Assembly: GCA_944333055.1 (NCBI GenBank) | Contig: CALVKT010000027.1 | Span: 38,378-102,377 of the forward strand | DNA from: an uncultured Clostridia bacterium | GTDB lineage: Bacteria > Bacillota > Clostridia > Christensenellales > Aristaeellaceae | Length of the DNA: 64,000 bases | Direction: 5' to 3' | In this document: positions 9,425 to 18,647 of the stretch, in pieces | Layout: every line of letters begins with the position of its first letter | How positions within the stretch are numbered: the first letter of the stretch is position 1 | Position numbers and translations under genes: made by a program | The notes under the pieces: generated by a model | Seen by the model: the letters and a program-made list of their open reading frames with translations, nothing else | What the model was told of the DNA's origin: nothing | The model's database searches: none

Positions 9425-10714
9425 ATGACGGAACAGGAGGCCATCGCGCGGATTCACAGCGTCTATCCGTCCGGGAAAAAAGAGGGATTGTCCAATATGC
9501 GCGCGATCATGGCGCGGCTGCACAACGTGCAGGAGGGCGTGCCGATGGTGCACGTCGCCGGCACGAACGGCAAGGGCTCGTGCTGCGCGATGATCGAGCG
9601 CGTGCTGCGCGAGGCGGGCTACAAGACGGGGCTGTACACATCGCCGTACATCGAGCGCTACAACGAACGCATCCGCATCGACGGCGTGCCCATCGCGGGC
9701 GACGCGCTCGCCGCGCTGGTGGAGCGCGTCTGGCCGATTATCGAGGACTGCCGCGCGAAGGGCGTGCACGTGACCGAGTTTGAGCTGGGCACCGCGCTTG
9801 CCTTTCTCGCCTTTGCGCAGGAGAAGGTCGATATCGCGATCATCGAGGTCGGCCTGGGCGGCCGTCTGGATCCCACGAACATCATCCGCCCGATCGTGTC
9901 CGTCATCACCGAGGTCGGCATGGATCACATGGGCTTCCTGGGCGAGACCATCGAGCAGATCGCGCTGGAGAAGGCGGGCATCATGAAGCGCGGCGTGCCC
10001 GTGGCCTTTGGGCCGCAGGAAAAGGCCGCGCTGCGCGTGCTCACGGCTGCGGCGAAGGGGCTGAACATCCCCGTGATCGACCCGGACGCGCAGAACGTGC
10101 GCGAGACGAGCCGGAATGTGACGTTCGACGTCGCGCTGCGCGATGCGACGATCAAGAACCTCGTCGTCTCCCTGCGCGGAAAGCATCAGGCGGAAAACGC
10201 CTGCGCCGCACTGGGCGCGCTCTATGTGCTCAGGCGGCGCGGCTACCGCATCTCGCTGGAGGCGATTCGCGCGGGCATGGCGGACGTGCGCTGGCCGGGC
10301 CGGCTGGAGTACTTCGGCAACGTGATTCTCGACGGCGCGCACAACGACCCCGGCGTGCGCGCGCTGTGCGGCTATTGCGACGCGTGGCTGCCGCGGGAGA
10401 AGACCGTGCTGCTGTGCGGCATGATGGAGGACAAGGAGGTCGCCAAGATGACGCAGCGGCTGAGCACGCGCGTGCGCTGCGTCGTGGCGACGCAGGTGGA
10501 CGTGCCGCGCGCGCTGCCCGCACAGGCGCTGGCGGACGCATTCTCCGATTGCGGATTGCGCGCCTACGCGCAGCCGGAGATCGGCCGGGCGCTGGAACAG
10601 GCGCGCTCGCTGGCCGGGCCGGAGGGCACGGTGCTGTGCGCAGGCTCGCTGTACCTGATCGGCGCGCTGCGCACGATGCTGCGCGGAGAAAAGGAGTTTG
10701 CCGATGTCATTTGA
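9425..10714 (+). CDS. folC: Bifunctional folylpolyglutamate/dihydrofolate synthase
   Basis: Mur-ligase-type enzyme that adds glutamate to folates in the cytoplasm. The 429 residues match the family. The ATP loop HVAGTNGKGS is followed by the family segments TSPYIERYNERIRIDG, EVGLGGRLDPTN and VGMDHMGFLG, and by LDGAHNDPG in the C-terminal domain. ATG 9425 is preceded by GGAGG; upstream in-frame starts have no such site. The stop overlaps rsmH. Whether it has both activities cannot be read from the sequence. Confidence 0.95.
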   Translation: MTEQEAIARIHSVYPSGKKEGLSNMRAIMARLHNVQEGVPMVHVAGTNGKGSCCAMIERVLREAGYKTGLYTSPYIERYNERIRIDGVPIAGDALAALVERVWPIIEDCRAKGVHVTEFELGTALAFLAFAQEKVDIAIIEVGLGGRLDPTNIIRPIVSVITEVGMDHMGFLGETIEQIALEKAGIMKRGVPVAFGPQEKAALRVLTAAAKGLNIPVIDPDAQNVRETSRNVTFDVALRDATIKNLVVSLRGKHQAENACAALGALYVLRRRGYRISLEAIRAGMADVRWPGRLEYFGNVILDGAHNDPGVRALCGYCDAWLPREKTVLLCGMMEDKEVAKMTQRLSTRVRCVVATQVDVPRALPAQALADAFSDCGLRAYAQPEIGRALEQARSLAGPEGTVLCAGSLYLIGALRTMLRGEKEFADVI

Positions 10715-11696
10715 ATCGAAGACGGCACAGGTGGAGAGCCAGATGCGCGCGCAGGCGGGCGAGGCGTTCCGCCACCTGAGCGTCATGCTTGAGGAGACGG
10801 TGGACATGCTGGGCGTGCGGCCCGGCGGCGTCTACGTGGACGGCACGCTCGGCGGCGGCGGCCACAGCGCGGAGATCCTGCGCAGGCTCGGCGGCACGGG
10901 CCGTCTCTATGGCATCGATCGCGACAGCGACGCGCTTGCCGCCGCGACGGCGCGGCTGGGCGGCGCGGGCAATTTCACGGCGATCAAGGGCAATTTTCAC
11001 GACGTGAAGGCGCTGCTGGCGGCGCAGGGCGTCGAGCGCATCGACGGCATGATGATCGACCTGGGCGTGAGCAGCCATCAGCTGGACACCGCGGAGCGCG
11101 GCTTTTCCTACCACGCCGACGCGCCGCTGGACATGCGCATGGACCGCGAGCAGGCGCTCAGCGCGCGGGAGATCGTCAACGAGTGGCCCGCACAGGAGAT
11201 CGCGCGCATCCTGCGCGACTACGCGGAGGAGAAGTGGGCCGTGCGCATCGCGCAGATCATCGCCGAGCACCGCGCGCAAAAGCCGCTGGAGACGACCGCC
11301 GATCTGGTCGCCTGCGTGGACGCGGCCATCCCCAGGAAGGTGCGCATGCAGGACAGCGGCCACAGCGCGCGCAGGACGTTTCAGGCGCTGCGCATCGCGG
11401 TCAACGACGAGCTGGAGCCGCTCGCCCGCGCGCTGGAGGACATGGCCGGCCTGCTCAACCCCGGCGGCCGTCTGGCGGTGATCACGTTCCATTCGCTGGA
11501 GGACCGCATCGTCAAGCAGACATTCCGCCGGCTGGCCAACCCCTGCACCTGCCCGCCGAAGATTCCGGTGTGCATCTGCGGCAAAAAGCCGGTGGTGAAG
11601 GTGCTCGGAGGCGGCGGCATCAAGCCGGGCGCGGAGGAGATCGCCGTCAACGCCAGAAGCCGCAGCGCGATGCTGAGGGGGTGCGAAAAGCTGTGA
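10704..11696 (+). CDS. rsmH: 16S rRNA (cytosine-1402-N4)-methyltransferase
   Basis: SAM-dependent methyltransferase acting on the ribosomal P site. At 330 residues it is slightly longer than usual because of a short N-terminal extension before HLSVMLEETVDML. Family signatures are VDGTLGGGGHS (SAM loop), IDLGVSSHQLD, GFSYHADAPLDMRMD, RRTFQALRIAVNDEL and ITFHSLEDRIVK. AAGGAG precedes ATG 10704, which overlaps the folC stop (ATGTCATTTGA). In many Firmicutes rsmH heads the dcw cluster with ftsL and pbp; here it lies between folC and a flavoprotein instead. Confidence 0.96.
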   Translation: MSFESKTAQVESQMRAQAGEAFRHLSVMLEETVDMLGVRPGGVYVDGTLGGGGHSAEILRRLGGTGRLYGIDRDSDALAAATARLGGAGNFTAIKGNFHDVKALLAAQGVERIDGMMIDLGVSSHQLDTAERGFSYHADAPLDMRMDREQALSAREIVNEWPAQEIARILRDYAEEKWAVRIAQIIAEHRAQKPLETTADLVACVDAAIPRKVRMQDSGHSARRTFQALRIAVNDELEPLARALEDMAGLLNPGGRLAVITFHSLEDRIVKQTFRRLANPCTCPPKIPVCICGKKPVVKVLGGGGIKPGAEEIAVNARSRSAMLRGCEKL

Positions 11697-12157
11697 GGAG
11701 AGCTGACCGGGAGATTTGCGACGCGGCGCGCTTGGAAGCGATCCTGCAAAAGAGCCAGACGGTGTGCATTGCCTTTGGCGGCGGCGCGCCGTACGTCATC
11801 CCCATGAGCTACGGCTATGCGCTTGAAGAAGGCCGCCTGACGCTCTACATGCACGGCGCGGGCGAGGGCGAGAAGATCCGCCGCATCCAGGCCGACCCGC
11901 GCGCGGCGTTCACGCTCTATGCGGACAACGCCGTATACGGCGGCGAGGCGGCGTGCCGCTATTCCACGTCGTTTGACAGCGTGTGCGGCAGCGGCATGAT
12001 TCGCGTGCTCGCGGGCGCGGAGAAGTGGCGCGGCCTTCAGGCGATCATGGCGCACTACGCGCCGGGCAAGGCGTTTGCCTTTGACGAGCGGCGCGTGCAG
12101 GCGACCTGCGTGCTGGCGCTTGAGGCGGAGTCGTTCACGGGAAAGCACCACGACTGA
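11693..12157 (+). CDS. Pyridoxamine 5'-phosphate oxidase family flavoprotein (NimA-like)
   Basis: A 154-residue split-barrel protein expected to bind FMN. The N-terminus MRRADREICD, then VIPMSYGY, LYMHGAGEGEKIRRI and FTLYAD match the NimA-like branch of the PPOX family, some members of which reduce 5-nitroimidazoles; the substrate of this one is unknown. The start is GTG at 11693, overlapping the rsmH stop in GTGA, with GAGGGGG upstream; no in-frame ATG would keep the conserved N-terminus. It sits tightly between two 16S rRNA methyltransferase genes, with rsmI 13 bases downstream. Confidence 0.85.
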   Translation: MRRADREICDAARLEAILQKSQTVCIAFGGGAPYVIPMSYGYALEEGRLTLYMHGAGEGEKIRRIQADPRAAFTLYADNAVYGGEAACRYSTSFDSVCGSGMIRVLAGAEKWRGLQAIMAHYAPGKAFAFDERRVQATCVLALEAESFTGKHHD

Positions 12158-12170
12158 AGGAGGAAGACCC

Positions 12171-13055
12171 ATGGCCCGACTGTACGTCGTTGCCACGCCG
12201 ATCGGCAACCTGTCCGACATGACCCCGCGCGCGATTGACACGCTGCGCGCCGTCGATCTGATCGCGGCGGAGGACACGCGCGTCACGCGCGCGCTGCTCA
12301 ATCACTTTGGCATCGACACGCCCTGCGTCTCCAACCATCAGCACAACGAGGCGCAGCGCGCGGCCTCGCTGCCCCGGCGGATGCTGGAGGAAGACCTCGA
12401 CGTGGCGGTCGTCACCGACGCGGGCACGCCCTGCATCAGCGATCCGGGCAGCGCGCTGGTGCGCGAGGCGGCGCTGCTGGGCATCGAGGTCGTCGCCGTG
12501 CCGGGCGCGACGGCCATGGCCTGCGCGCTGTCGGTGAGCGGGTTTGACACGCGGACGTTCGCGTTCTACGGCTTTCTGCCGCGCCAGAAGAAGGAGCTGC
12601 GCGACAGACTGCTGTCCATCGCGCGCAGCGGCGTGCCCGTCGCCGTGGTGCACGAAAGCCCGCACCGGGTGATCGAGCTGGTGCGCACGATCGCAAAGAC
12701 GCTGCCGGGCTGCGCCGTCTCCGCCAGCTGCGATCTGACGAAGCGGTTTGAAAAGACCATCCGCGGCACGGCGCAGGAGGTGCTCGCGCTGCTGGAGGAG
12801 AACGAGAAGGCCGAGAAGGGCGAATACTGCCTCGTGCTGGACATGAGCGGCGTGACGCTGGAGGCGCAGGAGGCGCGTCCGGATATCAGCCTGGAGGCGC
12901 AGCTGCTGGAGGAGATGCTCTCCGGCCTTGACCTGCGGCAGGCTGCCCTCGCGCTGACCGGGCGCGGCGCGAAGCGCAACGACGTCTACAGGGCGCGCAT
13001 GCACGTGCAGCGCTTCCTGGAGGACCTGACGGACGCGGCGCAGCGCGACGGATGA
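12171..13055 (+). CDS. rsmI: 16S rRNA (cytidine-1402-2'-O)-methyltransferase
   Basis: Tetrapyrrole-methylase-fold enzyme, 294 residues, that 2'-O-methylates C1402, the same nucleotide N4-methylated by RsmH. Signatures are LYVVATPIGNLSDMTPRAI at the start, AAEDTRVT, VTDAGTPCISDPG (SAM site) and VPGATAMACAL. AGGAGGAAG precedes ATG 12171. With rsmH 475 bases upstream, both C1402 modifications are encoded in one probable operon. The C-terminal part (after about residue 235) is the usual short helical tail. Confidence 0.96.
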   Translation: MARLYVVATPIGNLSDMTPRAIDTLRAVDLIAAEDTRVTRALLNHFGIDTPCVSNHQHNEAQRAASLPRRMLEEDLDVAVVTDAGTPCISDPGSALVREAALLGIEVVAVPGATAMACALSVSGFDTRTFAFYGFLPRQKKELRDRLLSIARSGVPVAVVHESPHRVIELVRTIAKTLPGCAVSASCDLTKRFEKTIRGTAQEVLALLEENEKAEKGEYCLVLDMSGVTLEAQEARPDISLEAQLLEEMLSGLDLRQAALALTGRGAKRNDVYRARMHVQRFLEDLTDAAQRDG

Positions 13056-13250
13056 ACCGGCGCGCGGCGACAGCTTCCATATGCCGATGGGCACGGCGGG
13101 CTGCCGTCTGGCGGCTGCGGTGAAGATCGCGGTCCGGGTGATCCACGGCCGAAAGATGCAGCTCTATCCTTTTTGCGCGGCGCCGCCGAAGGCGTGTTTT
13201 GCGCCGGGCAAGCGGCCGCGCCGTGAATATGATGAAGGAGGATGACCATC

Positions 13251-13997
13251 ATGAATGAGACGATCAAGCTGCTGATGGCGCGCAAGAGTGTGCGCCAGTT
13301 TGAGCGCGAAGCGATTCCGGAGGCGGACGTGGAGACGATCCTGCGCGCCGCCGTGCAGGCGCCCAGCGCGGGCAACATGACGCTCTGGTCGATCATCCGC
13401 GTGACCGACCCGCTCAAAAAGCAGGCGCTGGCCGTCTCCTGCGACAACCAGCCGTTCATCGCGACCGCGCCGCTGGTGCTGGTGTTCTGCGCGGACTATC
13501 GCCGCTGGTTGGATGTGTTCGCCACGCTTGATCTGGGCGAGCCGCTGCGCATGCCGGGCGAGGGCGACTTCCTGCTGGCGATGGAGGACGCGATCATCGC
13601 CGCGCACGCGAGCGTCGTGGCCGCCGACGCGCTGGGCTACGGCTCCTGCTACATCGGCGACATCATCGAGCACTGCGACACACAGCGCGAGATCCTCAGC
13701 CTGCCCGCCTACGTCAAGCCCGTGTGCATGGCCGTCTACGGCAGGCCGACGCAGGGGCAGATCGAGCGCAGGAAGCCGCCGCGCTTTGACATCCGGGACG
13801 TGGTGTTTGAAAACGCGTACCGCGTCGCGGGCGCACAGGGCATGAAGGATATGCTGGGCAAGCGGCAGGGACTGGACGGCGAGGGGCTTGAGCGCTGGCT
13901 GACGGCGTTCGCCAAGCGCAAGTGGAATTCGGACTTCAGCCGCGAGATGACGCGCTCGGCGGCGCAGATGATCGAGGAGTGGCGCGAAGGAAAGTGA
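13251..13997 (+). CDS. Nitroreductase family flavoprotein
   Basis: FMN-dependent NAD(P)H oxidoreductase, 248 residues, of the NfsA/FRP-like branch: RKSVRQFEREAIPE at the N-terminus, AAVQAPSAGNMTLW, and GYGSCYIGDI where the flavin and dimer contacts lie. The natural substrate is unknown. ATG 13251 is preferred because AAGGAGG lies nine bases upstream; ATG 13242 directly abuts that site. The gap from rsmI (13056-13250) shows nothing I can name. The gene is followed by a repeat array and a terminator. Confidence 0.9.
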   Translation: MNETIKLLMARKSVRQFEREAIPEADVETILRAAVQAPSAGNMTLWSIIRVTDPLKKQALAVSCDNQPFIATAPLVLVFCADYRRWLDVFATLDLGEPLRMPGEGDFLLAMEDAIIAAHASVVAADALGYGSCYIGDIIEHCDTQREILSLPAYVKPVCMAVYGRPTQGQIERRKPPRFDIRDVVFENAYRVAGAQGMKDMLGKRQGLDGEGLERWLTAFAKRKWNSDFSREMTRSAAQMIEEWREGK

Positions 13998-14405
13998 CCG
14001 CCTGCGGTCAGGCGCCGCGAAGCGAAGCGGGGGCAAGGGCTCCGGGGAACTCGCATAGTCGCGCCCAGCGGGGCGCTCCTTGCGATTCCCGACGCTCCGC
14101 CCGCCTGTTTCCGCCACTGGCGGCGGCGGGCTTCGGTCCCTGCCGGGGTTTGGGGCGGACCCAAGCGGTCGGCCGCGGTGTTTGCATGCTTGGCGCAAAG
14201 CCGTGTTTCAGAAAGCGCCCTGCGCGCGGCTGCGGTCAGGCGCCGCGAAGCGAGCCGGGGGTGCAGGGGAATCATTCCCCTGCCGGGGTTTGGGGCGGAG
14301 CCCCAAGAAGGCGGCAGCGCGGTGTTTACATGCTTGGCGCAAAGCCGTGTTTCAGAAAGCGTCCTGCGCGCGCCTACGGTCAGGCGCCGCGAAGCGCGTT
14401 TTCCA
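13998..14405. repeat. Tandem GC-rich intergenic repeats
   Basis: The element containing TGCGGTCAGGCGCCGCGAAG occurs at about 14002, 14230 and, with one change, 14374. A 68-base segment beginning CATGCTTGGCGCAAAGCC is nearly identical at 14185-14252 and 14329-14396, a period of 144 bases. Between them is the CCCCTGCCGGGGTTTGGGG palindromic core shared with other gaps in the window. Frames crossing it encode low-complexity peptides only. Confidence 0.85.
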
Positions 14406-14432
14406 GAATCCCGCCTTGATGGCGGGATTTTT
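14406..14432 (+). terminator. Rho-independent terminator whose loop holds the next promoter's -35
   Basis: AATCCCGCC (14407-14415) pairs with GGCGGGATT (about 14420-14429), followed by TTT. The loop TTGAT is part of the -35 element of the downstream promoter. Confidence 0.75.
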
Positions 14433-14444
14433 CTGCGCTATAAT
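14416..14444 (+). promoter_or_regulatory. Promoter of the alpha/beta hydrolase gene
   Basis: TTGATG (14416-14421) and TATAAT (14439-14444) are 17 bases apart. It overlaps the preceding terminator hairpin. Confidence 0.75.
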
Positions 14445-14472
14445 GGAGAAAAGCAAAGGGGGAGGCATGCGC

Positions 14473-15429
14473 ATGCAGATGATCCGGGAGGCGCAGTACG
14501 AGGAGATGATGCGCACGGTGGTGGAACCGGGGCTGGCGGCCTTGCGGGAGGAGATCGACATGCCCCTGCCCACGGGCGGCACGCTGCATGCCGAGGTCTA
14601 CAACCGCTATGACGCGCGCCGCGCCGTCGTGCTGCTGCACGGCTATACCGAGAGCGCCGAGAAATTCCGCGAGCTGACCTGGTATCTCGTCAGCGCGGGA
14701 TACAGCGTGTTCGCGATGGATCACCGCGGGCATGGGCGTTCCGTGCGCGAGGTGGACGACGCCTCCGTCACGCACGTGGGCCGATTCGCCGATTACCTGC
14801 ACGACCTGGAGGCGTTCATGGAGACGGTGGTGTTTCCGCGCATGGGCGGGGGAACGCTCTGCCTGTACGGGCACTCCATGGGCGGCGCGCTGGCCGCGTT
14901 TGCGCTCATCGAGCATCCGGACTGGTTCGCCCGCGCGGTGCTCAATGCGCCGATGATCGCGCCGGTCACCCGGCCGCTGCCGCGCCGCGCGGCCTGGCTG
15001 ATGGGCGCGGCCTTCTGCCTGCTGGGCAAGGGCAAGGCGCGCGCGTTTGTGGGCAAGCCGTTTGACCCGGCCAGGGAGAAGTTCGAGACGTCGCACATGA
15101 CCAGCCGCGCGCGGTTTGACTACTATCAGCAAAAGCGCAACGCGCGCAGCGAATTGCAGAATTGCAGCCCGACGTACAGCTGGGTGCGCGAGGCGGCGGG
15201 CGTGACCGGGCCGCTGCTCAAACGCGCCGGGGAGATTCGCGTGCCCGTGCTGCTGTGCCAGGCGGCGCGCGACAGCATCGTGGGGCTTGAGGAGCAGCGC
15301 CGGTTCATCGAGCGCGTGCCGCAGGGAAGGCTGGTGACGTTTGACGCCAAGCACGAGCTCTACAGCGCCGATGACGGCGTGCTCGCGGACTATCTGCACA
15401 CGGTGATCGGCTTTTTTGACGAGGCGTGA
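14473..15429 (+). CDS. Alpha/beta hydrolase (lysophospholipase/monoacylglycerol lipase-like)
   Basis: A 318-residue serine hydrolase of the S33/hydrolase_4 group. VVLLHGYTES is the oxyanion loop, GHSMGGALA holds the nucleophilic serine, and LLCQAARDSIV and DAKHELYS supply the acidic and histidine positions. There is no signal peptide, so it should act in the cytoplasm or at the membrane face on short esters or monoacylglycerols; the substrate is unknown. GGAGG lies seven bases before ATG 14473; ATG 14467 is too close to it and ATG 14443 precedes it, overlapping the -10. Confidence 0.85.
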   Translation: MQMIREAQYEEMMRTVVEPGLAALREEIDMPLPTGGTLHAEVYNRYDARRAVVLLHGYTESAEKFRELTWYLVSAGYSVFAMDHRGHGRSVREVDDASVTHVGRFADYLHDLEAFMETVVFPRMGGGTLCLYGHSMGGALAAFALIEHPDWFARAVLNAPMIAPVTRPLPRRAAWLMGAAFCLLGKGKARAFVGKPFDPAREKFETSHMTSRARFDYYQQKRNARSELQNCSPTYSWVREAAGVTGPLLKRAGEIRVPVLLCQAARDSIVGLEEQRRFIERVPQGRLVTFDAKHELYSADDGVLADYLHTVIGFFDEA

Positions 15430-15563
15430 GGCGCGGATGAGGCGGATTCGCCGTGCGGTGGCGGGCGGCGATGAGCGGGGACGGCATCGCCGTGTGCCCG
15501 GGCGCGCCTGAACCCGCTTGAAAAGACCGTGCGCGCGGAAGAACCACAAAGGCGTCCGACACT

Positions 15564-15600
15564 GCGCCGCAGCGAGGAACATTTCCCGCTGCGGCGCTTT
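15564..15600 (+). terminator. Terminator-like hairpin after the hydrolase
   Basis: GCGCCGCAGCG (15564-15574) pairs perfectly with CGCTGCGGCGC (15587-15597), followed by TTT. The rest of 15430-15819 holds no gene; 15604-15707 is AT-rich and carries an 8-base inverted repeat (CAAATTTC 15660-15667, GAAATTTG 15690-15697). Confidence 0.65.
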
Positions 15601-15707
15601 AGTATGCGCGGAAATTGCGGAATACGGTTGAACGATATATGAAATATGCAAATCCTGTCCAAATTTCGTTGAGAAGGGATGAAAATGCAGAAATTTGAAA
15701 AAACCTC

Positions 15708-15736
15708 TTGCAATTATGAGAAAAATCCCCTATAAT
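15708..15736 (+). promoter_or_regulatory. gdhA promoter
   Basis: TTGCAA (15708-15713) and TATAAT (15731-15736) are separated by 17 bases and lie 84 bases before the gdhA start. Confidence 0.75.
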
Positions 15737-15798
15737 GTGCAATACGCTGGCACGGATGCCGGAAGCGTTTTTCGCAAAGATAAAACCGATGATCCTGA

Positions 15799-17154
<1,356 letters not shown>

Positions 17155-17328
17155 TCTTTGCGCTGCAAGGCTGCCGGCGCATCCTGTGCGCGATGCGCAC
17201 GACATGATCGCGGAAGCGGCTTGCAGCCGTTCCTCGCGGCGCACATGCCGCCGCTGCGGATGGCATATGAAGGGGCTATGGCCCCTTCATCCATCTCCCG
17301 GAGATCGTGCCCGCTTTGTCGAAAAGCC

Positions 17329-17404
17329 GGCGCGCGGGGCCTTTTACGGGCCCCGCGCGCTTCGATTTGGACGCATGGCGCTGCTTTTTTCAGGCAGCGC
17401 TTTT
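17329..17404 (+). terminator. Two hairpins after gdhA
   Basis: GCGCGGGGCC...GGGCCCCGCGC (17331-17360) lacks a T-run. GCGCTGC (17378-17384) pairs with GCAGCGC (17394-17400) and is followed by TTTT, so the second is the better terminator. The stretch 17155-17328 holds no gene; 17262-17290 includes a GGGGCTATGGCCCC palindrome. Confidence 0.65.
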
Positions 17405-17431
17405 CTTTATGCTTATGGACACAAAACCAAT

Positions 17432-17471
17432 GTTGACAAAATGACTTCAAATTTCGAGACAATTTGTCAAC
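17432..17471 (+). promoter_or_regulatory. Candidate operator: inverted repeat upstream of the ABC importer
   Basis: GTTGACAAA (17432-17440) and TTTGTCAAC (17463-17471) form a perfect 9-base dyad with a 22-base spacer, about 70 bases upstream of the promoter -35. Confidence 0.4.
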
Positions 17472-17542
17472 TGTAAAATGCGATCGTTCGCGCCGATTCA
17501 GAAAAATAAAGAAGAAAAATAAAGAAAATTTGAATTTTCGTA

Positions 17543-17572
17543 TTGACAAAGATTTGGAATGGGATATATAAT
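17543..17572 (+). promoter_or_regulatory. Promoter of the TrpXYZ-like ABC operon
   Basis: TTGACA (17543-17548) and TATAAT (17567-17572) are separated by 18 bases. The leader to the first start codon is only about 40 bases, too short for a T-box. Confidence 0.85.
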
Positions 17573-17619
17573 AGCACTACACTTTTGGATCAAAAATCAA
17601 ACAACGGGGGACATGAGGT

Positions 17620-18555
17620 ATGAAGAAGATCGTAACGCTTGCGCTTGCGCTCGTGATGGTGGCCATGGCCGCCTGCGCCGGCGCGACCACCGTGGGCATT
17701 TGCCAGCTCGTGCAGCACGTCGCGCTCGACCAGGCGACGCAGGGCTTTAAGGACGCCCTCTCCGAGAAGATGCCCGACGTCGTGTTCGACGAGAAGAACG
17801 CGTCCGGCGACGCCGTGAACTGCTCCACCATCGTCAATACGTTCGTCTCCGACGGCGTCGATCTGATCATGTGCAATGCGACGCCCGCCCTGCAGGCGGC
17901 CGTCTCCGCCACCGGCGATATCCCGATTCTGGGCACCTCCGTCACCGAGTACGGCGTGGCGCTGGACATCGACGACTTCACCGGCGTCACCGGCATGAAC
18001 GTCTCCGGCACCTCCGATCTGGCCCCGCTCGACGAGCAGGCCGCGATGGTCAAGGAGGTCTTCCCGGAGGCCAAAAAGGTCGGCTTGCTCTACTGCTCCG
18101 CCGAGGCGAACTCCATCTATCAGGTGAAGGTCGTGGGCGAGGAACTCAAGAAGCTCGGCCTTGAGGTCGAGGAATTCGCCTTCACCGATTCCAATGACGT
18201 CGCCTCCGTCACCGCGCTGGCCGCGCAGAGCGTCGACGTGATCTACATCCCCACCGACAACACCGCCGCCGCCTACACCGAGACGATCGCCAACGAGGTC
18301 ATCCCGGCGAAGGTGCCGGTCGTCGCCGGCGAAGAAGGCATCTGCGTGGGCTGCGGCGTCGTGACGCTGACCATCAGCTACTACGACATCGGCTACGCGA
18401 CCGGCCTGATGGCCTACGACATCCTCGCCAACGGCGCGGATATCTCCACCATGCCGATCCAGTACGCGCCGCAGTTCGTCAAGAAGTACAACGCCGAAAA
18501 TGCGCAGGCGCTGGGCGTCACGATTCCGGAAGGCTACGTCGCCCTGGGCGAATAA
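17620..18555 (+). CDS. ABC transporter substrate-binding protein (PF04392-type, TrpX-like)
   Basis: Extracytoplasmic binding protein, 311 residues. The signal peptide MKKIVTLALALVMVAMAAC ends in a plausible lipobox (MAAC), so it is probably a lipoprotein. The body has the type-I fold of this family: VGICQLVQHVALDQATQGF, LIMCNATPALQAA, PILGTSVTEYG, KKVGLLYCSAEANS and VIYIPTDNTAA. Family members bind aromatic amino acids or other small solutes; the ligand here is not readable. It heads a three-gene operon with permease and ATPase. Confidence 0.9.
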   Translation: MKKIVTLALALVMVAMAACAGATTVGICQLVQHVALDQATQGFKDALSEKMPDVVFDEKNASGDAVNCSTIVNTFVSDGVDLIMCNATPALQAAVSATGDIPILGTSVTEYGVALDIDDFTGVTGMNVSGTSDLAPLDEQAAMVKEVFPEAKKVGLLYCSAEANSIYQVKVVGEELKKLGLEVEEFAFTDSNDVASVTALAAQSVDVIYIPTDNTAAAYTETIANEVIPAKVPVVAGEEGICVGCGVVTLTISYYDIGYATGLMAYDILANGADISTMPIQYAPQFVKKYNAENAQALGVTIPEGYVALGE

Positions 18556-18578
18556 GCCGCCCGCGCACAAGCGAATCA

Positions 18579-18606
18579 GCCAAGGGAGAGCGCATGCTCT
18601 TTCTTG
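18579..18606 (+). terminator. Attenuator-like hairpin between binding protein and permease
   Basis: CCAAGGGAGAGC (18579-18590) pairs with GCTCTTTCTTGG (18595-18606) with one mismatch. There is no long T-run. It could protect the binding-protein mRNA or lower downstream expression. Confidence 0.45.
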
Positions 18607-18647
18607 GCTTCGCTTTGTCTGTGTATAAAAGACGAGGAGGAACCCCC

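Noticed and set aside
6440..10807. Open - strand frame of 1,455 codons
   Set aside because: It lies opposite valS and folC and its protein is dominated by Arg, His and Ala, the usual antisense product of GC-rich codon choice.
13922..14419. Open frames through the 14.0-14.4 kb repeats
   Set aside because: The peptides (for example RSGAAKR-like strings) repeat with the DNA repeats and lack ribosome sites; there is no coding signal.
17432..17471. TTGACA inside the dyad as a promoter -35
   Set aside because: No -10-like hexamer is found 16-18 bases downstream, whereas 17543-17572 has both elements.
18594..18647. ATG 18594 as start of the TrpY-like permease
   Set aside because: It would add 18 residues overlapping the hairpin stem; the TTG at 18648 has a better ribosome site and gives the family-typical N-terminus.
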